Source: Garcia nutans
Taxonomy: Eukaryota > Streptophyta > Magnoliopsida > Malpighiales > Euphorbiaceae
NCBI GenBank assembly: GCA_947685225.1
Contig: CANTUV010000024.1
Span: forward strand, 25,190,001 to 25,254,000
Length of the DNA stretch: 64,000 nucleotides
Direction: 5' to 3'
Shown: one piece after another, positions 53,571-64,000 of the stretch
Layout of the letters: each line of letters begins with the position of its first letter
Numbering within the stretch: position 1 is the stretch's first letter
Notes under the pieces: model-generated
Databases searched by the model: none
Told to the model about the DNA's origin: nothing
What the model saw: the letters and a program-made list of their open reading frames with translations, nothing else
Position numbers and translations under genes: made by a program

Positions 53571-55317
53571 TACTTGGACCCGTGACTGAGTACTTGGACC
53601 CGAGATTGAATTGGATTTGACTAAACTTTTATCAGTTGAGGATTTTGGCTTAACTTGTTGTTCCATTCTTTTGTTCTTCCTTTTGCAGAAATTTAGCAAT
53701 TTTTAGTTGGCCCTCATATCTTCTCCTTGCCCCCTGCGTGGCGAAATATTTGCAAGTGAGTTTGAAAATGTTTGGTATATAAACTCAAAAATTGGAAAGG
53801 AGAAACTTTGCCCCCTGTGTAGGCTCAAACCAAAGATTTTTTCCAAGCAAGCTGTGATTGATATTTTTGTTGTCTAGTTCTTCGCACAAGCATGTATTTC
53901 TTCTCTTTGAATGATTACTAAAACTTTCTCAAGCAATGGGCTTTCCCCCCTGATTTGATATCTTCTTTTGATTATTTACTTCATAGGGTGTTTGCTATTC
54001 ACTTTGATAAAGAATAGACAATACAATACAAGAAAATGCAATGTGATATGCTCATGTATGCATGATATGCATGAATAACACTTACAGTGGTTCCATCGAG
54101 TCATAGACCGAGGTGATCAGTAGAAGTATTCTCATTGACTTCTTTTTGACGCTCGTTCAAGTCTTGCATTGGAATGACAGAAAGCTTTGCATTTATGGCT
54201 TTTATCTTCAAGATGTTGAGAACATGAGTGGTGGAGACCCCAAGTAGCAGAGTTAGGGATGCATCCATTTCAAACTATGTTTCAGCATGTCAGTTGGTAG
54301 CTTCTTCATGACCTGGCCAATAATCATTTCCTTTGCCCAATGTTTCCTTTGGAGGTTCAATGATTCGACATACTTTCCTTAACTTGAAGTCTTTGTAATT
54401 TTTTTTTCCTAAATTTTTTTTTATTTTTTAATTTTGAATTTTGATTTTGAAATCAAATGTTGGCTTTGCCAAATTAATATCAATATACCTCAGGACTTCA
54501 TTTTTTTAAATTAACATATCTGTAACATGATAACCCTAGTTACCATACTAAACTCGGGAATCATTTCTATTTAAACAAGAATTGTTGCACTTTAGATAGG
54601 CACATACACATTGCTTAGCCAAAGGTCTCATTGAGTTTGAATATGGTCTATCTCATATACATGCTTATTCAAACTATCTCCACTAATAGACTCTACCTAC
54701 CAAGAGAGATCAACAGGTCTTTGATAGGCTTGAAATCGGGTCTATAAGGGACACAGGTTTAAATGAAGGCCATTTTGAGATAGGAGGTGATGTGACACAA
54801 TGGACAAACCTTTACATTACAAACTGCTTGTTTGAACTTTAGGCAGCTGGGAGCAATCTTGCAGACTCTAAATTCTTTCTATCTTCTTGGCATTAATCTG
54901 GATCTTGATTAGGATAGTCTTTTCCCTTATAAAAAGTTTGTTACCCAAATTTGTTTCTTTTCTTCTTCCACCTTTTATTTCAATTTATTTTTCTTACTCT
55001 TCCCTTTCTTTGAGCATTTTATCATTTTGTCCTTTCATTGTAGGACTGTCATGTACACAACTTTCAACAACTGGATGGTCTTTCTCCTTAATCAAAACTT
55101 TAGTTTGGTTGGACCAATTCAAGTCAAGCTATCCTTATAAACCAAATGGAAGCCTTTTGCTACTTTAGGTAAAAGAGAACTTAGTTGGCTTTCTGAACCG
55201 TTTTGAGTTTTATTTTTTCTCTTTTTTTTCTTCTTTTTTTTCTCTTTTTTTTCTCTTTTCCTTTTTTTCTTCTTCTTTTTTTTTGTATTTTTGTCTTTTC
55301 TCTCTTTTTTCTTTTCC
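53571..55317 (-). other. Tat-3 3' noncoding region, distal part
   Basis: An inverted match to Tat-4 33500-34508 plus 40436-41150. It carries a 55-codon frame (54268-54101, starting MDASLTLLLGVS) aligned to a decayed block in Tat-4, and a CT-rich tract (55205-55317) matching the Tat-4 purine tract. It contains the empty site for Tekay-2 near 54325-54350. Confidence 0.65.
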
Positions 55318-57512
55318 TGTAGACCATTAATTTTTGACACAATCTGGTTCAATATGTTTTATTTAGTCCATAATGATTTTTGTAGTCCAATTAGTCCAAA
55401 ATAATTTTAATTAAATAATTTTTGCTTTATTATCTAATTTTTATTAAAAAAAATAAAAATAAACAAATAAAAATAAAAAAATAAGAATAAAAATAAAAAT
55501 AAGAGTCGGAAAATTCGGCGACGAAAAAACAGTCGCACGGGCCCGTGGTTCTTGCGGGCGAAATCACTGTGCTATTTCGCTCGCAGGATTTTCCTACGAG
55601 AGAAATAGAATTTCTATTTTGCCCGCAGGAAAATCCTGTTTCCTGTGGGTGACGCCCCAGCCCGCCCACTGCGGTAGTTTTTTTTCGCAAGCGTATTTTT
55701 TCCTACAGCAATTTTTTTGGCAGCGCAATTTTTTTCGACGCAAAATTTCTGAAACCTAATTTAATTAGGTTTTGATTTCCTTTTCTTATTTAGATTATTT
55801 TCCGTGATTAATTAGGGTTATACATAGAGAGACCTATATAAATAAGGATCAAAGGCAACCGAATTAGGGGAGGAAAAATTTCACAGTGAGCTCTAAAATT
55901 GGAAAACCAAATCAGTGAAGGAAAAGTAATAAATTGAATTCAATTGATTTTTAAAAGAGCAGCATCACGATTTAAGCAATTCAAAGGCAAAAAAGGCTTG
56001 TCTTTGGAGCTAGTTCATCCAAGAAGAATTGTTTTTGGAGGAATCATCAAAAGAAGGTATGTGTTAATTGATTTTGTTTAATTGTTTTTACATAGTAGCT
56101 AAAAACTAAGATTTTTGTGTTTTTCAAAAGTTAAAATCTTAGAACTTTAATTTAGTTTTTCTAAAGCCAAAAAACCTTCTTTCGTTAGTTTATCTTCCAA
56201 AAGGCTTAAAATTGTTATTTTTACTTCAGCAAAACTAAGATTTAAATTCTGTTTCATTTAAAATTTTAAAGTAGGTTCTATTTCATTCAAAAAGCCTTAA
56301 AAACATCTTTTCTACTTATAAAAACTTTAATTTGTTTGTTTAAATTCATAAAACTTCAAGAAATTATCAAATTGATTTCCAAATTCCTAAAAATTAATTC
56401 ACCACCCGTGACCCTAAATTCTAAAAATACTAAACCCAAATTCAACTTCCAAAATTCAAAATAATGAACCCTAATCCTTTTAAAACTTTAAACCCTATTT
56501 TTTTTGAACCCTAATCCTTTTAAAACATTAAAAACCATAAAACCATAAATAGATTAAATTTACACAGTAGCTTAGAAACCCAATAACCGAAAATCATAAA
56601 TCAAAGTATTTTAAAGTGTCTAAAACCCTAGTTTCATGATTTCACCATTCAAACCTTAATTTAGTTAATCAAAGAGTCTTACCAACCTTTTAAAACATAA
56701 AGCCCTAATCTATTTTAATTCCATAAAAAGTCACAGTAGCTATAATTGGACTTTTATTTGCTTTATTTAATTCTATTTTTGATTATGCTTTGATTTATCT
56801 CTTGTGCTTTAATTTATTTAATTTCAATACTTGATTTATTTAATTTATCATGGATGGATATTTATTTTTATTGATATTTAAATACCTTTGATGAATGATT
56901 TATTTATTATGAATGGTTATTTACTTTTATCAATTTATTTAGACTTCCAAATGTTGTAAGAGGTGTGTTTCCACTTGGTGGGTACCTCATTAGTTAAATA
57001 TCATGTAATTTAATTTGTTTTTCTATTTTAGAACTAATGTAAAGGGCATGTTTTTACCTTTTGGTGGGTGTCCTATTTAGGTGTGTGATGTAAGAACATG
57101 TTTCCATCTTCGGATGGGTGTCCATTTATTTGCTTTGTTTGGACATTGCTTTGATTTTAATATAATGATGCTTTCTTTTAATTATTGTGTGTAATATGGA
57201 AAATATTGTTATATTTAAGAATTTTATAATATTAAGACCTGTAAAGGAGGCCGGTTCCAATGAACCAGGCGTTGTGGGGGTGCTGGGCCATTTCTCACCT
57301 TCCCCACACGTACCCAACTTTCCGAACCCATTAGGGGGTTGGGGATTCCTTAGGAATCGAGTCATCCACCCCTTTCTTTTTCCTGGCCCGTCCGGGTGGT
57401 GACTCCATTTTCTCCAGACTTAGGTCCGTGTTCTCTAAGGCCCCGAGCCTAAACAGTGCCGAAGTTGCAAGAACCATTCCACTGGGAGTGGGGGCAAAAA
57501 TCGCCGCTTACA
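55318..57512 (+). repeat. Tat-2 5' LTR (2195 bp)
   Basis: It runs from TGTAGACCATTAATTTTTG to GCCGCTTACA. A GC-rich inverted-repeat block lies at 55505-55740 (CGGGCCCGTG; TTTCGCTCGCAGG, TTTGCCCGCAGG), with scattered AAACCCTA motifs and a primer-site-like GTGGTGACTCCA at 57396-57407. Confidence 0.85.
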
Positions 57513-57530
57513 GTGGCGACTCAACTGGGA
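57513..57530 (+). other. Tat-2 primer binding site
   Basis: GTGGCGACTCAACTGGGA directly follows the LTR end. It is close to the Ogre/Tat tRNA-Arg-type site. Confidence 0.8.
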
Positions 57531-58699
57531 AAAAGAGAAGTTGATTCCGTTGGTCTTTATATTATTCTATTCTTTCTTATAATGATATTATCCATTGCAT
57601 CATATTAGATTGCATTGTGGGCGTGAGTTAGGACGCCCATATTACCCGTGTTGTGTTAAGTAAGGGATACCTTACTTTCACTCAAGGTATGGAGATCGAG
57701 CATGGGATAACCACTCATAGCCTCGTACCATTTGGTATATACTTGCTATGGGAACCTAAGCCTTTTTACCCAAAGACTAAAGCTCATGTAATTGGCCTAG
57801 TTACTTTCCTTAGGTATTTACCCCAAATGCATGTTGTTTGACTATGGTTAATTTATCTTGGCTTAAATCATGGCTTATTTGGTTTGTTCTCTTTCTAATA
57901 TGACCTAAGTATTGTAAGCTCAAAATAAATTTTTCTTAAAGCCCAAAAGACCAAAACTATTTTCAAAATTTTCCAAGATGGTCTTTGGACATAAAACTTT
58001 TCTAAAAACAAATAAAAAATTCTTTGGCCCATGGTCCAAATACTAAGCCCAAAATCCATTTTTCTAAAATCTCTTTACAATGGGCTTAGAAACAAAATTA
58101 TTTTCACCCAACCTTTTCTTACAAAGAGCTTACAAATTATTTAGGTCAATTATGAAATACCAAAAATGAATTGCGGGCCCAGTTTACACTAAGAATAAAT
58201 TAACCATGGGCTTGTTTTTGGCATGAACCATTGGTTGCTCTTTTCAAGTGAGAAATCTATTTATAATAAACCTCTTATTTTCATTTTAATCCAATATAGC
58301 ATAAAAGCTACTATAGTTGGTTGAATGGATTAAAACCTAATTAATAGGAATTATCATGGATTGATTTCCATTTTCAAAAATATAACTATTGGTTGAAACG
58401 TCCGAGGGAATTATTCAAAATTAAGATACCCCATATTGGTATTTTGTTAACCATATACCTAGGAAAAGAGACTCGCCATTCGTGTGTGGATGTTATAAGG
58501 TTGGAAGGAATGTCCTATTTATCCTTATTTGTTGATCGTTTGTGCATACATGCATACACGCATACATTTGCATCTCATATCATTGATCCTCTCTGGCTCA
58601 CAGCCCTGGATTATGATAGTTCTAAGGCTTACAACAATCCGACCTACGCCGGAGATGAAGTATCTAGCAACGACTCAATCACTTGCTCACAAAAAATAA
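57531..58699 (+). other. Tat-2 untranslated leader
   Basis: It matches the Tat-1 leader closely. Protein-like frame from 58393 precedes the first likely gag Met (MEPEQIQRM, 58700), but it begins without ATG and contains a hydrophobic stretch also seen in Tat-1. It could be an upstream gag extension. Confidence 0.5.
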
Positions 58700-59908
58700 T
58701 GGAGCCCGAACAAATTCAAAGGATGGTGGATGAGGCCCTCAATGCCAAGATGGAAGAAATGAAAGAGGCCCTAACTGAGACCATGAAGAACCAATTGACT
58801 GCAATCTTAGAGAATCATACCGAGGCATCTGCTAGCACTAAGAAACCAAAGGACAAAGGGAAGACTAAAGTTAGTGAAGTGGTTTTTGATGATGAAAGGG
58901 TGATCATTGATGATGATGATGATTGGGCTCAATACTACCAAGAGGTTCAAGAAAAGAAGAAAGAATCGAAGGCTGTTGAGAAGGCAACTATTGAAAAGAC
59001 TGAGACATCTGATGTTGAAAAGATGATTGCTGATTTAGAAAAGAAATTTGAAAAGAAGTTGAAAACAGAAGAGATTTCTGAGATCGACAAACTATTTGAA
59101 CAAGATGAAGAGGCCCCTTATAAGTTCAAGATGCCTTCCTTTGCTAAGTACAATGGCACCGGAAATCCCCATCTTCATGTGAAGCAATACATCACTGCCA
59201 TGCAGTCTGCCCGAGCTACTAAGGCTCAAACCTTAAGGTACTTTATGCTCTCATTGGACCCTGTTGTCCAAAATTGGTTCAATACCTTAGATGATGGAAC
59301 ACAAAAAAGTTGGGATCTACTTTACAAAGCCTTCATCCAACAATATGGATATAATGTTGAGTTGGAAGTTACCTTTAAGGAAGTGGAGTCCATTAGGCAA
59401 AGGCCAAATGAGAATTTTATGGACTGTGAAAAGGTGGAGAAACAAGGCCGCTTTACTCAATAAGAGGCCCGATGAATCTGATCAAATAAGGATGATTGTG
59501 AGAGGGGTGTTGCTTAATCTTCATGAGAGGATGTCTCATACACTCATCCATGATTTCAAAGACCTTCTCCAAGTTGGTTTGCAAATTGAAGAATGGGAAA
59601 AGGAGAAGAGCCACTTTGCAACAAAAAGGAACGAGAAAGGGAGCTATCAACCTGGTAGCCAAAGCATGCAAAAGGCCGTCGGTGTTAATGCTACTAACCA
59701 AGGGACAAGGAGACAATTTTCAGAATTGGGAAAACTGATGTCTTGGATTCTCAACAAGCTTCAAAGAAAAGGATTGCTACAACCCTTAAATCCTCGTCCT
59801 TTGCCCAACCCTCTCCCACCTAATTTTGACACCAAAGCATTTTGTCAATTCCACCAAATGCAAGGGCATGACACGGATAGATGTGTAAGGTTGAGACATG
59901 AGATTCAA
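58700..59908 (+). pseudogene. Tat-2 gag, 5' part
   Basis: Frame: MEPEQIQRMVDEAL, acidic DDDDDWAQYYQ, YKFKMPSFAKYNGTGNP, VVQNWFNTLDDGTQKSWDLL. A 2-base deletion near 59424, judged against Tat-1, shifts the frame. Reading resumes at VKRWRNKAALL and runs to the zinc region FCQFHQMQGHDTDRCVRLRH, where the Cys/His residues are intact. The solo LTR at 59909 then interrupts the codons after HEIQ. The rest continues at 63116. Confidence 0.85.
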
Positions 59909-62900
59909 TGTAACACCCCAATACTCCATATAAATACTATACATATACCTAGTATACATACAGTAAGTATTTAAAGTATAAGGATGCCACTTTTCTTTTT
60001 ACCTTTCAATACCTGTAATAAAATTCAAACCATAATAGGTCAATTTAAAGAACACTTACAAATTATTGTCTTTATCAAAACTTCATTTATACATATAATA
60101 TAACATACTTAAAGTGGATACATGTATGCATTACCCTCTAGTTGGTCTCGACAAAATCTTACTCTTCTCGTGGCATACCAAAAGACTTCGTGTCTTCCAC
60201 CAAGCTACCTGCGCGATAATACATCCGCGCTAAGCTCGAAAGCTTAGTAGTACAAATATAAAATACAAACATATATCATGGAAACACTAACATATAAAGA
60301 TATCTCAATTCCATATACTTTTAGTTCTTATTAAGTTTATCCCTATTCATTTGCACCTTTCATATCTTTCAACTAATCTCATATCTTATACACATATAAA
60401 CATAACATTTCTACCAAGTCCAACCCATCACTAATATTCACAATCAACATCTCAATACACACATTATACATCATACTAATCATAAGTCACATTTCCAATT
60501 AAGACAATCATTGTCATCAACCACAATTCATCAATTGAATTCACAATCAATGCTAATACACACATTATACATCATACCAATCATAACATTTCTTTATTCA
60601 CAATTCAACATTAATGATTCATCACTAGTGCTCATAATCAATATTTCAACGCACATATTACATATCATCAATCACATGTCCAATGAAGTATACCAAAGAT
60701 TTCATTATCCATTTCTTTCAACATTTGTATATCACATTGACAACAAAGACAGACTCGGGCCCAACAGACACCACTATGTTATTCAGAGTTCAGAGTTACT
60801 GCTTTGGTCTATAATCATAATCATCAAGCCCGTAGGCATCATATATCAATATTTCTATCCATGGATAGTGTAACAGACCCAGTCTCTTGGATCATCAACT
60901 CATCATGAGGAGATCCTCAACTCGGCAAGACTGTTACCAATCATATATTTCATATTCACAATTCTCATAGTGTAACAGACCCAGTCTCTTGGACCTCAAT
61001 TCAACTCAATTTGAAGAGATCCTCAACCCGGCAAGACTGTTACCTTTTTCATTTTATAGGCATGCCTCCAAACCCAGAACTCTGAAAACTGAATAACACA
61101 TTAAACACATATTTCACTTATTGTTTCATTATCAATTTCAATCTCAATGTTCATTATCATCTAGGCAAACATGCCTTATTTCTTTCAATTAGATCATCAT
61201 AGCCAATCACAATGGCTTCACAACATATCATATCTCAATCCATATGATACATATAACATCATTGCTATAACATTACAAAGTACCTTATTCATATAGCACA
61301 ATACAATTCACAAGATTCATAATACACAAATCATAGTATTGTTCATATAGTATCATGTGCATCATCATTATAATACTCAACATCAATTACATTAACCAAA
61401 TGAACATATCATTATTCAATCACATGATTCACATTATACGTATAGCATCATTGCTATAACATTACAAAGTACATTAAAGTAATTCTTCATAAAAGTGTTT
61501 GTCATAATAAATTTGCATAGCTCATACCTTGTTGAATGATCCTCTTCTCTTTCACACTATACAAGTCACATTAGATTAACAATGTAATAATTTACCTAAC
61601 ATTATTTAATTATACTCAATCAATTGTATTCTCATACATTAATATTCATCAAATCATTCACATCTTACATTTTCCCATAACACAATTATATATATACATA
61701 TCATTAATGATATAAACACATCAAAATACATTAGTGATATGCATTAACAATGCAATCATGCAACATTGGTACTTACCTTAATAACATTTCACACCACTCT
61801 AAACTCTTCTCCACTCAATAGTTCTTCACTTCACAAATTAGGGCAATTCAACCTCTTCACAACCTAATCCAAAAGGAATATTAGCAAAATGACCATATGA
61901 ATAGTACATTCTGGTTTTAGACTCCATTTTATCCTTATTTTGAAAAATTGTATAAAATAATCTACTTGACTAAAAATTCTAAAATTTTTACATAATTTAG
62001 TTTTGTATCTTAAAATCATTCCTTTAAAATTTCAGATCAAACTAAACACAAAATCTTGGTCAAATAGTTCACCTAACCAGACTGCCCCAATTGCCCTGCA
62101 TCCTGGCAGCAGTTCTGAACTTTGTGAATTCCATAAATCAAATTCAATCAACGTGGTTCCAAATTATTTTTCTCAAATACTAGACTCACTAAGCAACAAC
62201 ATATCCAAAATTCAATTGGATATGATTTTTCTAAAGTTTATTAAAAATCCCGAAATATAGCTGTCTCAGTTAAGGTACCTGCTGGAACAGGTCTAATAAA
62301 AATAATCTTTCTAAACTCATAACCATTCCAAAATCGAATCAACATATTTTTCAGTCATTCTAGACTCATAGAGGCACAACATATCAAAAATTCACTTCAA
62401 TAAAATTTTTCTATAATTAATTAAAAATCATACAAGTCACAGCCTTTACTAATTGTAAAACAGAAAAATATTCACTAAACACAACTCTTACTCTTCCATC
62501 ACCAACACCAATTTACTTCTTATTTAAAATCAATTTCAACTCTAATCAACGAATCATCAACACACTTAATCATACTATCAATAACCCTAACTCAACTCAC
62601 ACACATCTTCAAAAATAACAAAGGCAAACAAGAGAAAACTTACTAAAATCATGAAATTCTTGAAATTCCAACTTGTATACTTGAGATCTTCCTTCACTTT
62701 TGAGCTTAAAATTCCAAAATCATCACTTGCTCTCTTGCTTTCCTTTGTCTTTGAGTGAGCCGGCCATCAACAAGAAGAAGAAGAAGAAATGATGAAGAAA
62801 ACACAAAGTCAATAGGCATTAAATACCCTTCCAAAAGAAAATTACTAAACTACCCTCAACCATATAACTAAACCTTTGTCTTTTACAAGCCCATGTTGGT

Positions 62901-63110
62901 AATTTCACAATCACAAATAAAATATCCTCTTCCCTTGACCAAGCCCTTTGACCAACTTATATTATATATATATGACCATATACACAACATATACACTTCA
63001 CTCTACACAATGCTTTTCTTCAAACAACATAATTACCACTTATCAATCACACACTCAATTCAATAATAACAACATTATCATAACTTCTAAGCACACTTAG
63101 GGATATTAAA
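59909..63110 (-). repeat. Tekay-type solo LTR (3202 bp) with TTCAA duplication
   Basis: On the + strand it runs from TGTAACACCCC to GGGATATTAAA (usual end ...TTACA, one base changed), flanked by TTCAA at 59904-59908 and 63111-63115. The uninterrupted site survives in Tat-1 gag near 28520. On the - strand it has donor 62643, exon-like block 61866-61778, a second donor, two GTAACAG...CTGTTAC foldbacks (about 60870-60940 and 60970-61045) and the double hairpin with a TTCG loop (60247-60211). Confidence 0.9.
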
Positions 63111-63115
63111 TTCAA

Positions 63116-64000
63116 AATCTAATTGATAATGGGAAGCTACCCGAGCCCAATAAGCCAAACACCAAAGACAACCCATTACCAAAATTCAATAGGGTACCAC
63201 CACCGGCAACCTTCATGATTGGAGGAGGTTTGCATGAGGACTTTGTCATGTCTTCTTTTCAATATGTGGATGAAAAAGCAATCAAAGAAGAAGAGGCATT
63301 TGTCAAAATTGAACAAGCTATGATGGGTGGAGAAGTAGCAATTTGTGTTGTCAATGGGTTTTGGGATTCAAGTGATAGTGATGATGATATCATACCCAAG
63401 AAAGAGGAGTGGACTTGGTCCGAGCCCGAAGAAGATGAGGTGATGAATACTAGATCCGGTAAGCCTTACGCAAGGCCACCACCTAAGGAGATAGAAACTA
63501 ATAAGGGGAAAGAAGTTGAAGTAGAAGAAGATGATGCTGTGCTCAAGCAATTGAAAAGAACCCAAGCAAGTATTAGTATTTGGGACCTATTAGCTACTTC
63601 TAAAAAGCACCGAGAAACTATGGCCAAAGCCTTAGCTAGCATGCCAATTTCTACCTCCACAACATCAGAGGATTTGATCAACTTCATAAAAATTGGGGAA
63701 GTAATGAAATGTGAAGAGGTTTAAGAAAAGGGTGAAGTTAGCATGGGAGCAGTTTCTTTTTCAAATGCGGACTTACCAGAGGAGGGGAGAGACCACATCC
63801 GCCCTCTCTTTATCAAAATAGAAGTCAAGGGGAAGTGAACTCCATGTGTAATGGTCGATGATGGGTCCGCCATAAATGTTTGTCCACTTAAGATACTGTC
63901 AAAGCTAGCTATGTCAACAAGAGATCCAAACCCAACTGAGGTGACGATTCGTGCTTATGACAACACTAAGAGGCATGCCGAAGGGACTTTCAAAGCGGCT
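63116..64000 (+). pseudogene. Tat-2 gag 3' part and protease start (runs off window)
   Basis: It resumes gag after the solo LTR: MIGGGLHEDFVMSSFQYVD, FWDSSDSDDD, EEWTWSEPEEDE, MNTRSGKPYARPPPKE, then MAKALASMPISTST. A TAA lies at 63722-63724, where Tat-1 has Gln, and a TGA near 63837. The protease centre VMVDDGSAINVCP follows near 63850. The frame reaches the window edge, so RT and integrase would lie beyond it. Confidence 0.85.

Larger units (their letters stand above)
47394..55317 (-). mobile_element. Tat-3, 3' half
   Basis: The 3' LTR (47394-49491), polypurine tract (49507-49492: CAAGCAAGGGGCAAAA on the - strand) and 3' noncoding region (49508-49690, 52341-55317) are split by a solo LTR. 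Its coding part is not in the window. The Tat-2 LTR begins at 55318 inside its CT-rich tract, so Tat-2 probably inserted here. Confidence 0.75.

Noticed and set aside
57653..57841. Conserved small upstream ORF in Tat leaders (also 30758-30558)
   Set aside because: No ATG at the shared start in Tat-2, and the similarity is no more than general leader identity.
62003..62260. Small host protein of 85 residues
   Set aside because: It lies inside the first intron-like interval of a solo LTR and has no counterpart in the other LTRs.

Overview
The window looks like a block of nested LTR retrotransposons from a flowering plant, most likely a eudicot, though the species cannot be named from the sequence. 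It is AT-rich. Every coding segment I recognise belongs to Ty3/gypsy elements: chromovirus/Tekay-like, Athila-like and Tat/Ogre-like. The only protein-coding material outside the usual gag-pol set is a decayed pair of plant-mobile-domain (PMD) and DUF7745-like genes. I see no rRNA, tRNA or CRISPR, and no intact host gene. All family calls are by eye, from motifs, LTR ends, primer sites and copy-to-copy comparison.

Layout. 1-19306: Tekay-1 (+), with a tandem array of truncated LTRs at its 5' side, a decayed gag-pol (7481-11329), and a 3' LTR split by a pol-less Athila-like element on the - strand (about 13890-19121). 19307-33019: Tat-1 (-). Its gag-pol is on the - strand (30032 to about 23475) and its 5' LTR is 30899-33019. 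Antisense to pol and downstream of it lie a multi-exon PMD pseudogene (19330-21301) and a DUF7745-like pseudogene (21793-23061). 33020-44107: 3' half of Tat-4 (+), interrupted by Tekay-2 (34509-40430; 5-bp target duplication CGGAG). 44108-45718: Tekay-3 pol fragment (-). 45719-47393: Athila LTR fragment. 47394-55317: 3' half of Tat-3 (-), interrupted by a Tekay-type solo LTR (49696-52335; duplication TTCTG) and carrying a 24/25-bp minisatellite. 55318-64000: 5' half of Tat-2 (+), with its gag split by another solo LTR (59909-63110; duplication TTCAA).

The exact LTR ends at the junctions give a relative order of insertion. Tekay-3 is oldest. The Athila LTR and Tat-4 went into it, then Tat-3 into the Athila LTR. 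Tekay-2 and apparently Tat-1 went into Tat-4, and Tat-2 into Tat-3. Tekay-1 apparently went into the PMD gene of Tat-1, and the short Athila element into Tekay-1.

No element visible here can make a complete set of its own proteins. Interest lies in structure. Five Tekay-type LTRs share a double hairpin with paired changes and, in two copies, a UUCG loop. The same LTRs share a two-intron-like arrangement. An array of small foldbacks with paired stem changes sits beside the antisense genes of Tat-1. Tekay-2 ends in an inverted copy of its own U3 tip yet has a proper target duplication. GC-rich palindrome arrays occur in LTRs of three unrelated families.
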